Source: Bacillota bacterium
GTDB taxonomy: Bacteria > Bacillota > Clostridia > Christensenellales > Aristaeellaceae
Direction: 5' to 3'
NCBI GenBank assembly: GCA_023425025.1
Contig: JAFADG010000043.1
Location: 107,307-171,306 of the forward strand
Length of the DNA stretch: 64,000 nucleotides
Each line of letters starts with the position of its first letter. The stretch's first letter is position 1. Below, piece after piece: positions 41,863 to 50,747 of the stretch. The position numbers and the translations under genes are program-made. The notes below the pieces were generated by a model. The model was not told where the DNA came from and did not search any database. It worked only from the letters and a program-made list of their open reading frames with translations.

Positions 41863-43461
41863 TTATTTTGCGAACGTCCACTCGTTGAGGTTCTGAATGA
41901 CGGGTGCGCCGTGGCCGTGGGGATGTATCCTCTGGGTACCCAAATTCAATCCATCCCGTACAAAGTAGGAGTGGTCGATATTCACGAGCCAGAGATAGGG
42001 AAAGTCCACATTGGCTCCGGTGGTGCCGTCGTACTGCGCCTTTTTGCAAAGCTCGATCGCCTCGGCCTCCGACGTGGCCGCCAGCATGGCGTCCAGATAA
42101 CCGTCAACCGTGGGATTTGTGTACATGCCGGAGTTGCTCAGGTTGACGATATCCGGGCTCGCAAAGGAAGAATGGAACGCATTATAAACATCAATATAGT
42201 TGTAATCCCCCGTGCCGATGCAGGTGGGAACGTTCCGGGCGATATTCTTGCAGGTTGTCCAATCCAAGGCTTCGGCAATGATATTGATGCCAAGTTGCTT
42301 CGCGTTTTCGCCCAGAGCCACTGCCAGGTTATAGCGCTGCAAGTCGTCAGTCCGGCCAGTAATGCGGAATTCGCATTTGATGCCGTTCTTCTCTCGGATG
42401 CCGTCGCCGTCGCTATCCACCCAACCGGCTTCTTCCAGCAAGGCTTTCGCTTCTTCCACCTGCCCGTCTGTAAGACCGGGTTGCTCATTGGCCCAAGGCA
42501 GGCCTTCGAAGCGGACCCAGCTGGCGGTTCCCACCCCGTTCAGGGCGTTATCGATGATCTCCTGGCGGCTGATGCCAATATTGAGAGCCTTTCTTACCGC
42601 GATGTCGGAGGTTACGTTGTTGCCGACAACCACGCCAGCAGCGTTGGTCATCTCCGGGATCGTGGGAAGATTGAAGCCGCGGTTATCAGAGGTCTTGATG
42701 GTCTCAATGTGCATGCCGGCTACAGTTTCCTTGGCATATTCGGGATTCACCATCACCAGATCCAGTTGGCCGGATTTGGCGGCAGCGAGGGCGGCCTCCT
42801 CATCGATGCTCAGGAAGGTGATTTGCTTGAAGGGAGACTGGATGCCATAGTAGAACTCGTTGGGCTCCACGATCAGCTGCTGCCCCACATCCAATTGCTT
42901 GATCTTGAAGGGGCCTGTCCCAATGGGATTGGCAGAGTACGCGTCGCCATAGGCATGCTCGGGCACGATGCCCAGCAGCGCAATGGTCCTGGTGAAAGGA
43001 GAATAGGCCTTGTTCAGCGTGAACTGGACCTTTCCGTCCACAACCTCCGCTTTTTCCAGCATGGTTAGGTCAACGCTGGAGCCGCTATTCTTTGCCGTTA
43101 CAAAGGTGAATACCACATCTTCCGGCGTCAGGGGCTGCCCATCAGAGAACTTGACATCATCCCGGATGGCGAAGGTGTAGACAAGGCCGTCGTCGCTGAC
43201 AGTGTACTCTGTGGCCAGATCGCATTCCGTCTGCACATCAGCGGTAATTTTCAACAGGGCAGTATGGAAAACCCCGTAACCGTAGATACCGTATCCTTTG
43301 CAGGGATCGTAGTTGCCGTCAACCATGCTGCCAATGGAAATCACAAGGCTATCCTTCGCGGCGGTATCAGCCGTGGTTTGAGCTATGGCGGTGTTGGCCC
43401 CGGATAACATCGTTACCGCAAGGAAAGCCGCCGTTACCAGCGTCAAGAATTTTCTTTTCAT
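41863..43461 (-). CDS. Nickel/peptide-type ABC substrate-binding protein
   Basis: 532 aa from MKRKFLTLVTAAFLAVTMLS, ATG 8 nt after GGAGG. The signal peptide ends near NTAIAQ-TT with no lipobox Cys. The mature part is a family 5 binding protein (EYTVSDDGLVYTFAIRDDVK, SDGQPLTPEDVVFTF, NPIGTGPFKIKQLD, DIAVRKALNIGISRQEIIDN). The C-terminus has RIHPHGHGAPV, a histidine motif I associate with nickel/cobalt-type members of this family. With hypA and two hypB genes just downstream on the same strand, nickel or cobalt import is the favoured reading; peptide uptake remains possible. Confidence 0.87.
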   Translation of the reverse strand: MKRKFLTLVTAAFLAVTMLSGANTAIAQTTADTAAKDSLVISIGSMVDGNYDPCKGYGIYGYGVFHTALLKITADVQTECDLATEYTVSDDGLVYTFAIRDDVKFSDGQPLTPEDVVFTFVTAKNSGSSVDLTMLEKAEVVDGKVQFTLNKAYSPFTRTIALLGIVPEHAYGDAYSANPIGTGPFKIKQLDVGQQLIVEPNEFYYGIQSPFKQITFLSIDEEAALAAAKSGQLDLVMVNPEYAKETVAGMHIETIKTSDNRGFNLPTIPEMTNAAGVVVGNNVTSDIAVRKALNIGISRQEIIDNALNGVGTASWVRFEGLPWANEQPGLTDGQVEEAKALLEEAGWVDSDGDGIREKNGIKCEFRITGRTDDLQRYNLAVALGENAKQLGINIIAEALDWTTCKNIARNVPTCIGTGDYNYIDVYNAFHSSFASPDIVNLSNSGMYTNPTVDGYLDAMLAATSEAEAIELCKKAQYDGTTGANVDFPYLWLVNIDHSYFVRDGLNLGTQRIHPHGHGAPVIQNLNEWTFAK

Positions 43462-43561
43462 TGCCATGTCCTCCGTACAGTTTTGTCTCTGAATAGAACT
43501 GCAAGTTTCATTCCGTTTTGACTGACGATCGTTATCCATCCCCCCGAATAGACGGCAAAAC

Positions 43562-43683
43562 AAAAAAGGTGCAACAAACATGCTGCGCCTTCTGGCGTTC
43601 AATAGCCTTTCGCAGGCTATCCATTCATTTGGGGAATGCTCTCACTGCTTCAGCAGTTAATTACGGCTTCGTACCGCACTAGC
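43562..43683 (-). promoter_or_regulatory. Structured leader with attenuator before the nickel/peptide-type operon
   Basis: Minus-strand RNA from the promoter folds into consecutive hairpins: ACTGC-TGAA-GCAGT, CATTC/GAATG, ATAGCC/GGCTAT and CGCC-AGAA-GGCG. The last is followed by a terminator, GGCGCAGCA/TGTTGCACC with one mismatch and six T (43562-43589). The GGCG of the fourth hairpin is also the base of the terminator stem, so the two folds exclude each other. This is riboswitch-like architecture; it matches no class I can name. Confidence 0.6.
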
Positions 43684-43689
43684 GAATAA

Positions 43690-43718
43690 ATCATAATGCA
43701 ATCGTTTCAAATTGTCAA
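43690..43718 (-). promoter_or_regulatory. Sigma-A promoter of the nickel/peptide-type operon
   Basis: Minus strand TTGACA (43713-43718), 17-bp spacer, TATGAT (43690-43695). The transcript would carry a leader of about 220 nt. Confidence 0.88.
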
Positions 43719-43769
43719 ACACTTATGCCGCATTTGCAAAAATTATATTTATGCAATGGCAATATTTTC

Positions 43770-43798
43770 TTGACAAACCACCTTGCCGCATCCATAAT
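43770..43798 (+). promoter_or_regulatory. Sigma-A promoter for the acetyltransferase gene
   Basis: Plus strand TTGACA (43770-43775), 17-bp spacer, CATAAT (43793-43798), divergent from the ABC operon promoter. Confidence 0.75.
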
Positions 43799-43926
43799 GC
43801 TACCGATGAAAATCAGCGTGCAATTGCATCATGAAGGTGCTCAGCGCCCGAGAACGGCCGCCAGTGTTTTTATGTGATACGATAGTAGAGACAGTAGAAT
43901 TACATATTGGCGGGAGGAAAAAACGC

Positions 43927-44400
43927 ATGGAAAATATACGTCTGGAATTTTATCAGGAGCAATACCGGCAGGAGCTGGAGCAATTTGAATTGGAAGAAGA
44001 ACAGGAGAAATTTACTGCCCCGCCCTCCAGGGTATTTGATACGCTCCAGGATAGCAACCGCCATTTCACTCTTATTCTGCGCGGTGAAAAGGCCGTCGGG
44101 TATTTCGTATTACATGAAAAGGAAGGCCCAATTGAAATAGGCAGCCATGCCCAAGCGCTGCTGATCAGGGCGCTGGCAATCAACAAAACGGAGCAGCGCA
44201 AGGGTTATGCGCTGGCCGCGATGACCCTGCTGCCGGATTTTGTGCGCAGGCAATTTACAGACATAACGGAGCTGGTGCTTATTGTGAACCACGCTAACCT
44301 GCCAGCGCAGCGGCTATATCAAAAGGCTGGATTCACGGACACAGGTATCCGCAGAAACGGAAAGATTGGCTTGCAGTACATTTTCCATCGCATTCTGTAA
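43927..44400 (+). CDS. GNAT-family N-acetyltransferase
   Basis: 157 aa from the ATG after GGCGGGAGG. LLIRALAINKTEQRKGYALA (about 76-95) holds the acetyl-CoA loop (a Q/RxxGxA-type version, QRKGYA), and NHANLPAQRLYQKAGFTDTG near the C-terminus is the typical final helix-strand. Substrate is unknown. It is a single gene between the nickel-type importer and hypB. Confidence 0.85.
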   Translation: MENIRLEFYQEQYRQELEQFELEEEQEKFTAPPSRVFDTLQDSNRHFTLILRGEKAVGYFVLHEKEGPIEIGSHAQALLIRALAINKTEQRKGYALAAMTLLPDFVRRQFTDITELVLIVNHANLPAQRLYQKAGFTDTGIRRNGKIGLQYIFHRIL

Positions 44401-44518
44401 ACCGGCCTGTTTTACAAAGACATGGCACCGAAATCTCAAGCCGCGATGCCCTGTGTGGACAGAGCCGCCTGAAGAAAGTCACCAGAAGCGATGGCTTTTA
44501 TGACGCACAGCATGGCGT

Positions 44519-45178
44519 TCATAACCGAGCTTTGATCCATTCGCAAACCGCCTCAAAGCCTGTGCCTGTTTTGGCGGATACTTCAAAAATGGGATTATGC
44601 ACGTTGAGCGCTCTGACACCTTTTGAAAAGTAGGCAATGTCAAAGTCCATATAAGGCTTCAGATCAACCTTATTGACAAGGATGACTCCAGCCCGATCAA
44701 AGGCAAGAGGGTATTTATAGGGTTTGTCCGCGCCATCGGCCACCGTGACAATAAGGAACTTTATATTCTCTCCAATATTGAACTTTGCCGGACAGATCAA
44801 ATCTCCGGTATTTTCAATAAAGAGAACGCCCTTTTGTGAAAGGGAAAGCTTGCCGAGCGTTTTTTTGACCAGGATACCGTCGATATGGCAGGCGCCGCCG
44901 GCAGGAAGAAGGGCGGCCTCAATGCCATGCCGCACAAGCTTTTGCACATCAATGTCCGATCCAATGTCCCCGCCCTTGATAGCATAGGACTTAACATCCC
45001 GGAGCCCCTCGGCGATGCGGATCAGGCAGGAGGTCTTACCTGATCCCAGTGCACCAATGAGGTTGATGCAATAGATTCCTTTTCGCACAAGAGTATCCTG
45101 GATGATATCCGAAATGGGGCTTTCCTCCTCAAAAGGATCGCTAAAATCGGTAAAACCGTTTAGATTCAACCACGTCAC
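44519..45178 (-). CDS. HypB-like nickel metallochaperone GTPase, second copy
   Basis: 219 aa. It has a P-loop (NLIGALGSGKTS, about 38-49), GGDIGSDIDVQK (switch region), GGACHIDGILV with the Cys-His metal pair, FIENTGDLICPAKFNIGENI and VNKVDL (GTP specificity). The fold and motifs are HypB, yet it is only distantly related to the hypB next door. It may serve a different nickel or cobalt enzyme. A terminator lies between them, so this gene is probably transcribed separately. Confidence 0.85.
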   Translation of the reverse strand: MTWLNLNGFTDFSDPFEEESPISDIIQDTLVRKGIYCINLIGALGSGKTSCLIRIAEGLRDVKSYAIKGGDIGSDIDVQKLVRHGIEAALLPAGGACHIDGILVKKTLGKLSLSQKGVLFIENTGDLICPAKFNIGENIKFLIVTVADGADKPYKYPLAFDRAGVILVNKVDLKPYMDFDIAYFSKGVRALNVHNPIFEVSAKTGTGFEAVCEWIKARL

Positions 45179-45230
45179 ATCCTCTCCTGTTTATGATGAT
45201 CATGGTATGGATTACGGATTTGCGGTACGC

Positions 45231-45273
45231 AAAAAAGGCTGCATACACACCGTCAGATGTCTATGGCAGCCTT
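45231..45273 (-). terminator. Terminator after hypAB
   Basis: Minus strand AAGGCTGC/GCAGCCTT with further pairing (ATA/TAT) and a T-run of six. It separates hypB from the second hypB-like gene. Confidence 0.85.
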
Positions 45274-45310
45274 CAAAACTGCATTACGACAGGCTATATC
45301 ATTTGAATAT

Positions 45311-45344
45311 GGCATGCCACGAACCAAGCATGTCGTGGCATGCC
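45311..45344. repeat. 12-bp perfect inverted repeat downstream of hypB
   Basis: GGCATGCCACGA (45311-45322) and TCGTGGCATGCC (45333-45344) with a 10-nt spacer. It lies between hypB and the terminator. It may be a further RNA hairpin or an operator for the downstream hypB-like gene. Confidence 0.7.
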
Positions 45345-45453
45345 CTGAAAACTATCTTCCTGATAACCTATGCATCTTCATAATGCAAATAACATGGCAG
45401 CATGTTTATTTAGCTTAGTCGAGGGAGGGAAAGCAAGCTTTCAAGGCAGGCGT

Positions 45454-46113
45454 CTACCGGCTCATTCCCTCATATTTGGCAAGCAGATACTGCGCCAGGC
45501 TGGTGGCTCCCTGCGGCTGCGTGCCTTTTTTCAGGCTTACCTCAAAAACAGGCGCTGCTGAAAGTGTCCGGAGCCCCTTCATAAAGTTGCTGCCGTCAAA
45601 TCCCACAGCGTCCTTGAGATCACATTTCGTCAGCGCAACGACATCGATATAGCTGAACATGGGCGTGTATTTGAAAGGCTTATCATCGCCTTCAGGCACG
45701 CTGGCAGCCAGCAGGCGTACCGCCTCGCCCAGATCAAACTCCGCAGGGCAGATCAGGTTGCCCACATTTTCGATAAAAACGATGGCGTCCCGCATATCGA
45801 TGCGGTCAGCACCCTGCCGGATGACATGCGCATCCAGGTGGCATTCCCCGCATGTGTTGATCTGGACCGACCGGATACCCTGTGTTTCGAGAAATTCCGC
45901 GTCGATGGATGATGAAAGATCCCCTTCGATAACGCCGATTCGAATGCCTTTCAGTTCCTTGGCGATAGCGGAAATCAGGGTGGTCTTTCCCGATCCTGGC
46001 GCTCCCATGAGATTGACGGCAAGGATATGCCTGGAGGCAAAATACGCGCGGTTTTCTTCCGCTAGCTTATCGTTCGCCTCCAGGAGCTCTTTCATGATGA
46101 TCGCTTCTTCCAT
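45454..46113 (-). CDS. hypB: Hydrogenase nickel incorporation GTPase HypB
   Basis: 219 aa. Motifs in order: NLMGAPGSGKTTLISAIAKE (P-loop), GVIEGDLSSSIDAEFL, NTCGECHLDAHVI (the metal-binding Cys/His segment), FIENVGNLICPAEFDLGEAV and ALTKCDL. HypB delivers nickel to [NiFe]-hydrogenase with HypA. It lacks an N-terminal His-rich stretch. hypA is upstream on the same strand. Confidence 0.93.
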   Translation of the reverse strand: MEEAIIMKELLEANDKLAEENRAYFASRHILAVNLMGAPGSGKTTLISAIAKELKGIRIGVIEGDLSSSIDAEFLETQGIRSVQINTCGECHLDAHVIRQGADRIDMRDAIVFIENVGNLICPAEFDLGEAVRLLAASVPEGDDKPFKYTPMFSYIDVVALTKCDLKDAVGFDGSNFMKGLRTLSAAPVFEVSLKKGTQPQGATSLAQYLLAKYEGMSR

Positions 46114-46178
46114 AGCAATTCACTCTCCTCAAATTGAATATCCCATGCATCCTTCAGGATGCGATTTCGCACATTTGT

Positions 46179-46520
46179 TCACTGCCCGGTAATGGACCTG
46201 ATATAGAATTCACGGCCTGTCCCCGTAATCAATACGGAATCGCCGCCGCAAGCCGGACATTCAAAGCTTTGCGCATGCGGGAACTCATTGCCGCATGCGG
46301 AACATTTCAGCATGGCAGGCCGGAACTCAAAGACAAGCTTTGCACCTGCGCAAATGCTGTTTTTCGCCATCAGTTCAAAATACATCTGTACCGATTCATC
46401 CATGACCGACGACAGCTCACCGATCACAAGATCGATTTGTGCTATTTCCTTAAAGCCGCGCTTGCTCGCCTCTTCTTCCACAATGCGCACGATATCCAAA
46501 ACAACAGGCAACTCGTGCAT
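46179..46520 (-). CDS. hypA: Hydrogenase nickel chaperone HypA
   Basis: 113 aa from MHELPVVLDI, where the initial Met-His (and Glu) forms the nickel site. The C-terminal zinc site CSACGNEFPHAQSFECPACG has two CxxC pairs. Normal length. Longer in-frame starts would place the nickel-binding His internally and are rejected. It probably forms one transcript with hypB. No hydrogenase structural gene is in the window. Confidence 0.95.
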   Translation of the reverse strand: MHELPVVLDIVRIVEEEASKRGFKEIAQIDLVIGELSSVMDESVQMYFELMAKNSICAGAKLVFEFRPAMLKCSACGNEFPHAQSFECPACGGDSVLITGTGREFYIRSITGQ

Positions 46521-46590
46521 ACAGTATCCCAACTTTCGCAAAGCGTAAGCAACGCATCGTCCCTGGTGATATCCGTTCTGGCCAAGCCTC

Positions 46591-46621
46591 ATTATAAGTC
46601 CTTATGTGTGCTTTATGTCAA
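46591..46621 (-). promoter_or_regulatory. Probable promoter of hypAB
   Basis: Minus strand TTGACA (46616-46621) and TATAAT (46591-46596) with a long 19-bp spacer. A non-optimal spacer could indicate activation by a regulator. Confidence 0.55.
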
Positions 46622-46895
46622 GGGCAATCTCAAAATAAGGGATGAATGGTATTGAGCAAAGCGATAAAAGTGAAGGTCGTCAATCGCCAATACCATGCGG
46701 AAATCATGCTTGGACAGCTCAAAATGGGCTACTTCCATTTGAAAATTCACCTATTGACTTAGAGTTAAGTGTAAGGTTTATGATTCAGAATATACAGCAA
46801 CTGGTTATCTTATCAGGGTGGCTTCTTGAATCCAGGATAATTTGGTGGAATATCCGCAACTACGCATTTTACAACAAAAAGGGGAGGGTTGACGC

Positions 46896-47888
46896 ATGAA
46901 GTACACCTATTTGGGCAGGACCGGGATGAAGGTCAGCCGCCTGTGCCTGGGCACAATGAATTTCGGCCCCCGCACGGACGAAAAGGAATCCTTCGCCATT
47001 ATGGATAAGGCGCTGGAGGTCGGCATCAATTTCTTCGATACCGCCAACGTATACGGCGGCGGAAACAATGGGCACAACGGCTGGACAGAGGAGATCATAG
47101 GCCGTTGGTTTGCCCAGGGCGGCGGCAGGCGCGAAAAGGTCGTGCTGGCCACCAAGGTTTATGGCGATATGAATGATGGAACCGATGGGCCCAACGGCCC
47201 ACGCGGCCTTTCTGCATACAAGATTCGCAGGCATATGGAGGGCTCCCTCCGGCGGCTTCAGACCGACCGCGTGGAGCTGTACCAGATGCATCACATCGAA
47301 CGGCATGCAACATGGGATGAGATATGGGGCGCGTTTGAAGCGCTGGTGAATCAGGGCAAGGCATACTACATCGGAGCCAGCAACTTTGGCGCGCGCCATC
47401 TTGCCTATGCGCAGGCGGCTGCCGAAAAGCGCAACTTCCTTGGCCTTGTGTGCGAGCAGCACAAGTACAACCTGGCGTGCCGGCTGCCCGAGCTGGAGGT
47501 ATTGCCTGCCACGCAGGAGCTTGGCCTGGGCGTCATCCCCTGGAGCCCGCTGGGCGGCGGCTTGCTCAGCGGCAATGTTTTGAAGCCTCAGGAGGGCAGC
47601 ACACGCGCAGCCCGCGCGGCGGAAACCCTGAGCGAAGTGCAGCGCGCCCAGCTTGCGGCTTATGCCAAACTCTGTGCTGAAATCGGAGAGAGCGAATCCA
47701 ACGTTGCCCTGGCATGGCTGCTGCACAACCCCGCGGTAACCGCACCCATCATTGGACCCAGAACGCTTGAGCAGTTTGAAGATACGCTGCGAGCTGTCGA
47801 AATCGAGCTTTCGCAAGACATCCTCAAAGAGCTGGACGTAATCTTCCCCGGCCCCGGCGGCTACGCTCCGGAAGCGTACGCCTGGTAA
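46896..47888 (+). CDS. Aldo/keto reductase
   Basis: 330 aa from an ATG after GGGGAGG. The catalytic tetrad is visible: Asp and Tyr in FFDTANVYGGG (about 47-57), Lys in VLATKVYGD, and His in LYQMHHI. GVIPWSPLGGGLLSG and the C-terminal GPRTLEQFEDTL form the NADPH site. It resembles bacterial members close to YghZ/Kv-beta-like reductases that act on sugars or aldehydes. It lies first in a run of three oxidoreductase genes. Confidence 0.92.
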   Translation: MKYTYLGRTGMKVSRLCLGTMNFGPRTDEKESFAIMDKALEVGINFFDTANVYGGGNNGHNGWTEEIIGRWFAQGGGRREKVVLATKVYGDMNDGTDGPNGPRGLSAYKIRRHMEGSLRRLQTDRVELYQMHHIERHATWDEIWGAFEALVNQGKAYYIGASNFGARHLAYAQAAAEKRNFLGLVCEQHKYNLACRLPELEVLPATQELGLGVIPWSPLGGGLLSGNVLKPQEGSTRAARAAETLSEVQRAQLAAYAKLCAEIGESESNVALAWLLHNPAVTAPIIGPRTLEQFEDTLRAVEIELSQDILKELDVIFPGPGGYAPEAYAW

Positions 47889-47915
47889 GAGTGATCCATT
47901 AAAGGAGAGAGCGTT

Positions 47916-48863
47916 ATGTTATACAGGCACTTGGGCAGCACGGGCTTGAAGGTCAGCGAAATCAGTCTTGGAAGCTGGCTGACTTACGGAAATGCGGTGG
48001 AAAACGAAACCGCAATCAAGACCATCGATAAGGCGTATGAATTGGGGATCAACTTTTTTGATACCGCCAATGTCTATAACCGCGGGGAGGCGGAAAAAGT
48101 CGTCGGGGAAGCCCTGCGCAAGTATGACAGAAGCTCCTATGTGCTGGCCACCAAGGTCTTCTTTCCCATGGGGGATGGCCCCAATGACCGGGGCCTGTCC
48201 AGAAAGCATGTGTATGAGCAGGCGAACGCCAGCCTGAAGCGGCTCGGACTTGATTATGTCGATATCCTCTACTGCCACCGCTACGATCCCGAAACGCCGG
48301 TGGAGGAAACGCTGCGGGCTTTCAATGACCTGATGCGCCAGGGAAAGATTCTGTATGCCGGCATCAGCGAATGGAGCGCCGCACAGATCGAGGAAGCCAT
48401 GCATGCGGCGGACAGGTATCTGCTGGACAGGTTTGTGGTGAACCAGCCTCAGTACAGCATGCTGCACCGCAAGATTGAGGAAGAGGTCATTCCCGTCAGC
48501 CAAAAGCACGGCATAGGACAGGTGGTCTTCTCTCCGCTGGCGCAGGGCCTGCTCACCGGGAAATACAAGAGCCTCAAAGATATTCCCGCCGACAGCCGGG
48601 CGGCCAACGACAAGATGAACTATTTCATCAAGGGATTTTTGAATGAAAGCACGCTGGGTAAGGTGCAAAAAATCGGAGCCATAGCGAACAAGCTGGGCAT
48701 TCCCATGGCACAGCTGGCGCTTGCCTGGGTTTTGAGGCAGCCGAATGTAGCCAGCGCCCTGATCGGCGCCAGCAGGCCGGAACAGGTTGCCGAAAATGTG
48801 AAGGCCTCCGGCTGCGTGCTCACGAAAGAAACTTTGGCGGAAATTGAAGAAGCTTTGCGCTGA
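47916..48863 (+). CDS. Aldo/keto reductase, Kv-beta-like
   Basis: 315 aa, 27 bp after the preceding reductase gene, behind AAAGGAGAG. Catalytic residues: Asp and Tyr in FFDTANVYNRG, Lys in VLATKVF and His in YCHRYDPETPVEET. FSPLAQGLLTGKYK and GASRPEQVAENVKA are NADPH-binding blocks of the Kv-beta/YghZ group. It shares the same fold and first motif with its neighbour but is clearly diverged. Confidence 0.92.
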   Translation: MLYRHLGSTGLKVSEISLGSWLTYGNAVENETAIKTIDKAYELGINFFDTANVYNRGEAEKVVGEALRKYDRSSYVLATKVFFPMGDGPNDRGLSRKHVYEQANASLKRLGLDYVDILYCHRYDPETPVEETLRAFNDLMRQGKILYAGISEWSAAQIEEAMHAADRYLLDRFVVNQPQYSMLHRKIEEEVIPVSQKHGIGQVVFSPLAQGLLTGKYKSLKDIPADSRAANDKMNYFIKGFLNESTLGKVQKIGAIANKLGIPMAQLALAWVLRQPNVASALIGASRPEQVAENVKASGCVLTKETLAEIEEALR

Positions 48864-48893
48864 TCAAGTCAAACAGAAAGGAGAACAACAACC

Positions 48894-49745
48894 ATGGCAA
48901 GAGTTGTTATCACGGGTACCGCCGGGCTTCTTGGCCCCCATGTGGTGGAGCATTTCCTCGCATCGGGCTATGAGGTACTGAGCGTGGATGTGAAAAAGCC
49001 GGATAAGCCGCTGACGCATCACCTGACGGTTGATCTGACCAATATGGGCGAGTGCTACGGCGCGCTCACCGGCGCTGACGCTGTGGTGCATCTGGCGGCG
49101 ATCCCCGTCGCGTACAGCCATCCCAACGAGGTCACCTTCCGCAATAACGTGATGGCCACCTATAACATTCTGGAGGCGGCGGACACCCTCTGTATCAAAA
49201 AGGCAGTTGTCGCCTCCAGCGAATGCACCTACGGCATCGTGAATTCAAGGACAGGTCTGACGCCGCAATACGTTCCCATGGATGAGGATCATCCCTGCCT
49301 GCCGGAGGATTCCTATGGGCTTGGCAAGATCGTGGGGGAAGAAATCGCCCGGGCGGTCCACCGCCGCCACGGCATGCAAATCGTCTCCTTCCGCATAGGC
49401 AACATCATGACGCCCGAGAAGTACAAAAACTTCCCGAAGTTCATCCACGACGCGAACCAGCGCAAGAGCATCCTGTGGAGCTATATTGACGCCCGGGATA
49501 TCGCCGTGGCCTGCCGTCTGGCGGTTGAAATGGACAATCTGGGCACGCCCGTGCTGAACCTTGCCGCGGACGATACCAGCATGGACATCAAAAGCCGTGA
49601 TTTGTTGAAAGTTGGCTTCCCCAGCGTTACCGATATCAGAGGGCCCATGGACGGATATCAGACGCTTCTGTCCAACGAAAGAGCAAAGAAAGTGCTGGGC
49701 TGGCAGCCGGTGCACCGTTGGCGCGACAACGCACCGAAGGAGTAG
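48894..49745 (+). CDS. NAD-dependent epimerase/dehydratase-family oxidoreductase
   Basis: 283 aa, an extended short-chain dehydrogenase. The nucleotide loop is VITGTAGLLGPHVVEHFL, an unusual spelling of GxxGxxG. AVVHLAAIPVAYSHPNE and the active-site Ser and YxxxK in VASSECTYG and SYGLGK are present. The sugar or other substrate is not evident. It probably forms one operon with the two aldo/keto reductases. Confidence 0.9.
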   Translation: MARVVITGTAGLLGPHVVEHFLASGYEVLSVDVKKPDKPLTHHLTVDLTNMGECYGALTGADAVVHLAAIPVAYSHPNEVTFRNNVMATYNILEAADTLCIKKAVVASSECTYGIVNSRTGLTPQYVPMDEDHPCLPEDSYGLGKIVGEEIARAVHRRHGMQIVSFRIGNIMTPEKYKNFPKFIHDANQRKSILWSYIDARDIAVACRLAVEMDNLGTPVLNLAADDTSMDIKSRDLLKVGFPSVTDIRGPMDGYQTLLSNERAKKVLGWQPVHRWRDNAPKE

Positions 49746-49864
49746 ACCAAGGGGGTATCATGATGCGGATACTATAGCATTTTCTCCGGTTGCGGCGTTA
49801 TGCTTAGTGTAAGCCGATACGATATAGGTATGCCTTTGAAAATTGCCCGATAGTTCAATATATT

Positions 49865-49892
49865 GGCCCGCCGGAATGACGGCGGGCCTTTT
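49865..49892 (+). terminator. Terminator after the oxidoreductase operon
   Basis: GGCCCGCCG-GAATGA-CGGCGGGCC followed by TTTTG, 120 nt after the last stop codon. Confidence 0.88.
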
Positions 49893-50015
49893 GCTGTCTG
49901 AATCCGGCCGCATCAAGGCCTTTTTTTCAAGCGACAGCGTGCTTGTTTTGTTAAGTGAAAAACATGGTATGAAATGAACAACAGAATCAAAATGTCCATT
50001 GAAAGGAGTATCACG

Positions 50016-50711
50016 ATGGATAAAATAAATGTGGAATTTTTCCACGATGTGATATGCAGCTTTTGTTTTCCGATGTCGTACCGGATGCGGCAACTGCAAA
50101 TGATGATGCCGGATATTGAGATTGTGCACCGTTCCTTTGCCCTGGCCAGGTCGGAGCATGATTTTGACATAATGTTTGGTTCAAGAGAGGCTGCTAAGGA
50201 CGAAATACTGGAGCATTGGGCGCATGCAAACGAAAATGATGATTTGCATCGGCTCAATATTGCCGGAATGCGGAAGGCGACCTTTCCGTTTCCAACTTCC
50301 ATGAATGCACTAATCGCCTGCAAAGCGGCCTATTACGCGGCGGGCTCCGCCGGGTATTGGGATGTTTTCGATGCCCTTCAAAAGGCATTGTTTGTACAAA
50401 ACCGCAACATTGAGGCACAGGAGGTGATTGAGGGTTGCATCAAAAAAACTGAAATTGACTTTGAAAAATGGAAACATCATTATAACGCCGGCGGGACAAG
50501 CACGGCTGTAGAGGATGACCTTTCCCTCGCCCAAAGGTATGGTATCCACGGCGTTCCATGCCTCATCATCAATGGAAAGCAGCGGATAAGCGGTGCACAG
50601 CCTCTCCCTCAGATCATTCGTGCCGTCCACGATGCTGCAGGAATAAAAGAGGAGGCCGGGCCTGGTGGTGCAGTTTGCCGGCTGGAAGACAATAAAATAG
50701 CATGCGAATAA
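50016..50711 (+). CDS. DsbA-family thioredoxin-fold oxidoreductase (FrnE-like)
   Basis: 231 aa from the ATG after GAAAGGAG. FFHDVICSFCFPMSYRM holds the CxxC active site (CSFC) near residue 15, and GVPCLIINGKQRISGAQP near residue 185 has the cis-Pro loop. The all-helical insert and absence of a signal peptide fit the cytosolic FrnE subgroup, which isomerises or reduces thiols. The next gene is a flavin reductase. Confidence 0.9.
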   Translation: MDKINVEFFHDVICSFCFPMSYRMRQLQMMMPDIEIVHRSFALARSEHDFDIMFGSREAAKDEILEHWAHANENDDLHRLNIAGMRKATFPFPTSMNALIACKAAYYAAGSAGYWDVFDALQKALFVQNRNIEAQEVIEGCIKKTEIDFEKWKHHYNAGGTSTAVEDDLSLAQRYGIHGVPCLIINGKQRISGAQPLPQIIRAVHDAAGIKEEAGPGGAVCRLEDNKIACE

Positions 50712-50747
50712 CACGATTCACATTATGCAAAACAGGGAGGGGTCATC

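Noticed and set aside
41686..43068. 460-codon plus-strand frame opposite the nickel/peptide-type binding protein
   Set aside because: The minus-strand gene has a signal peptide, ribosome site and family motifs; this frame has none.
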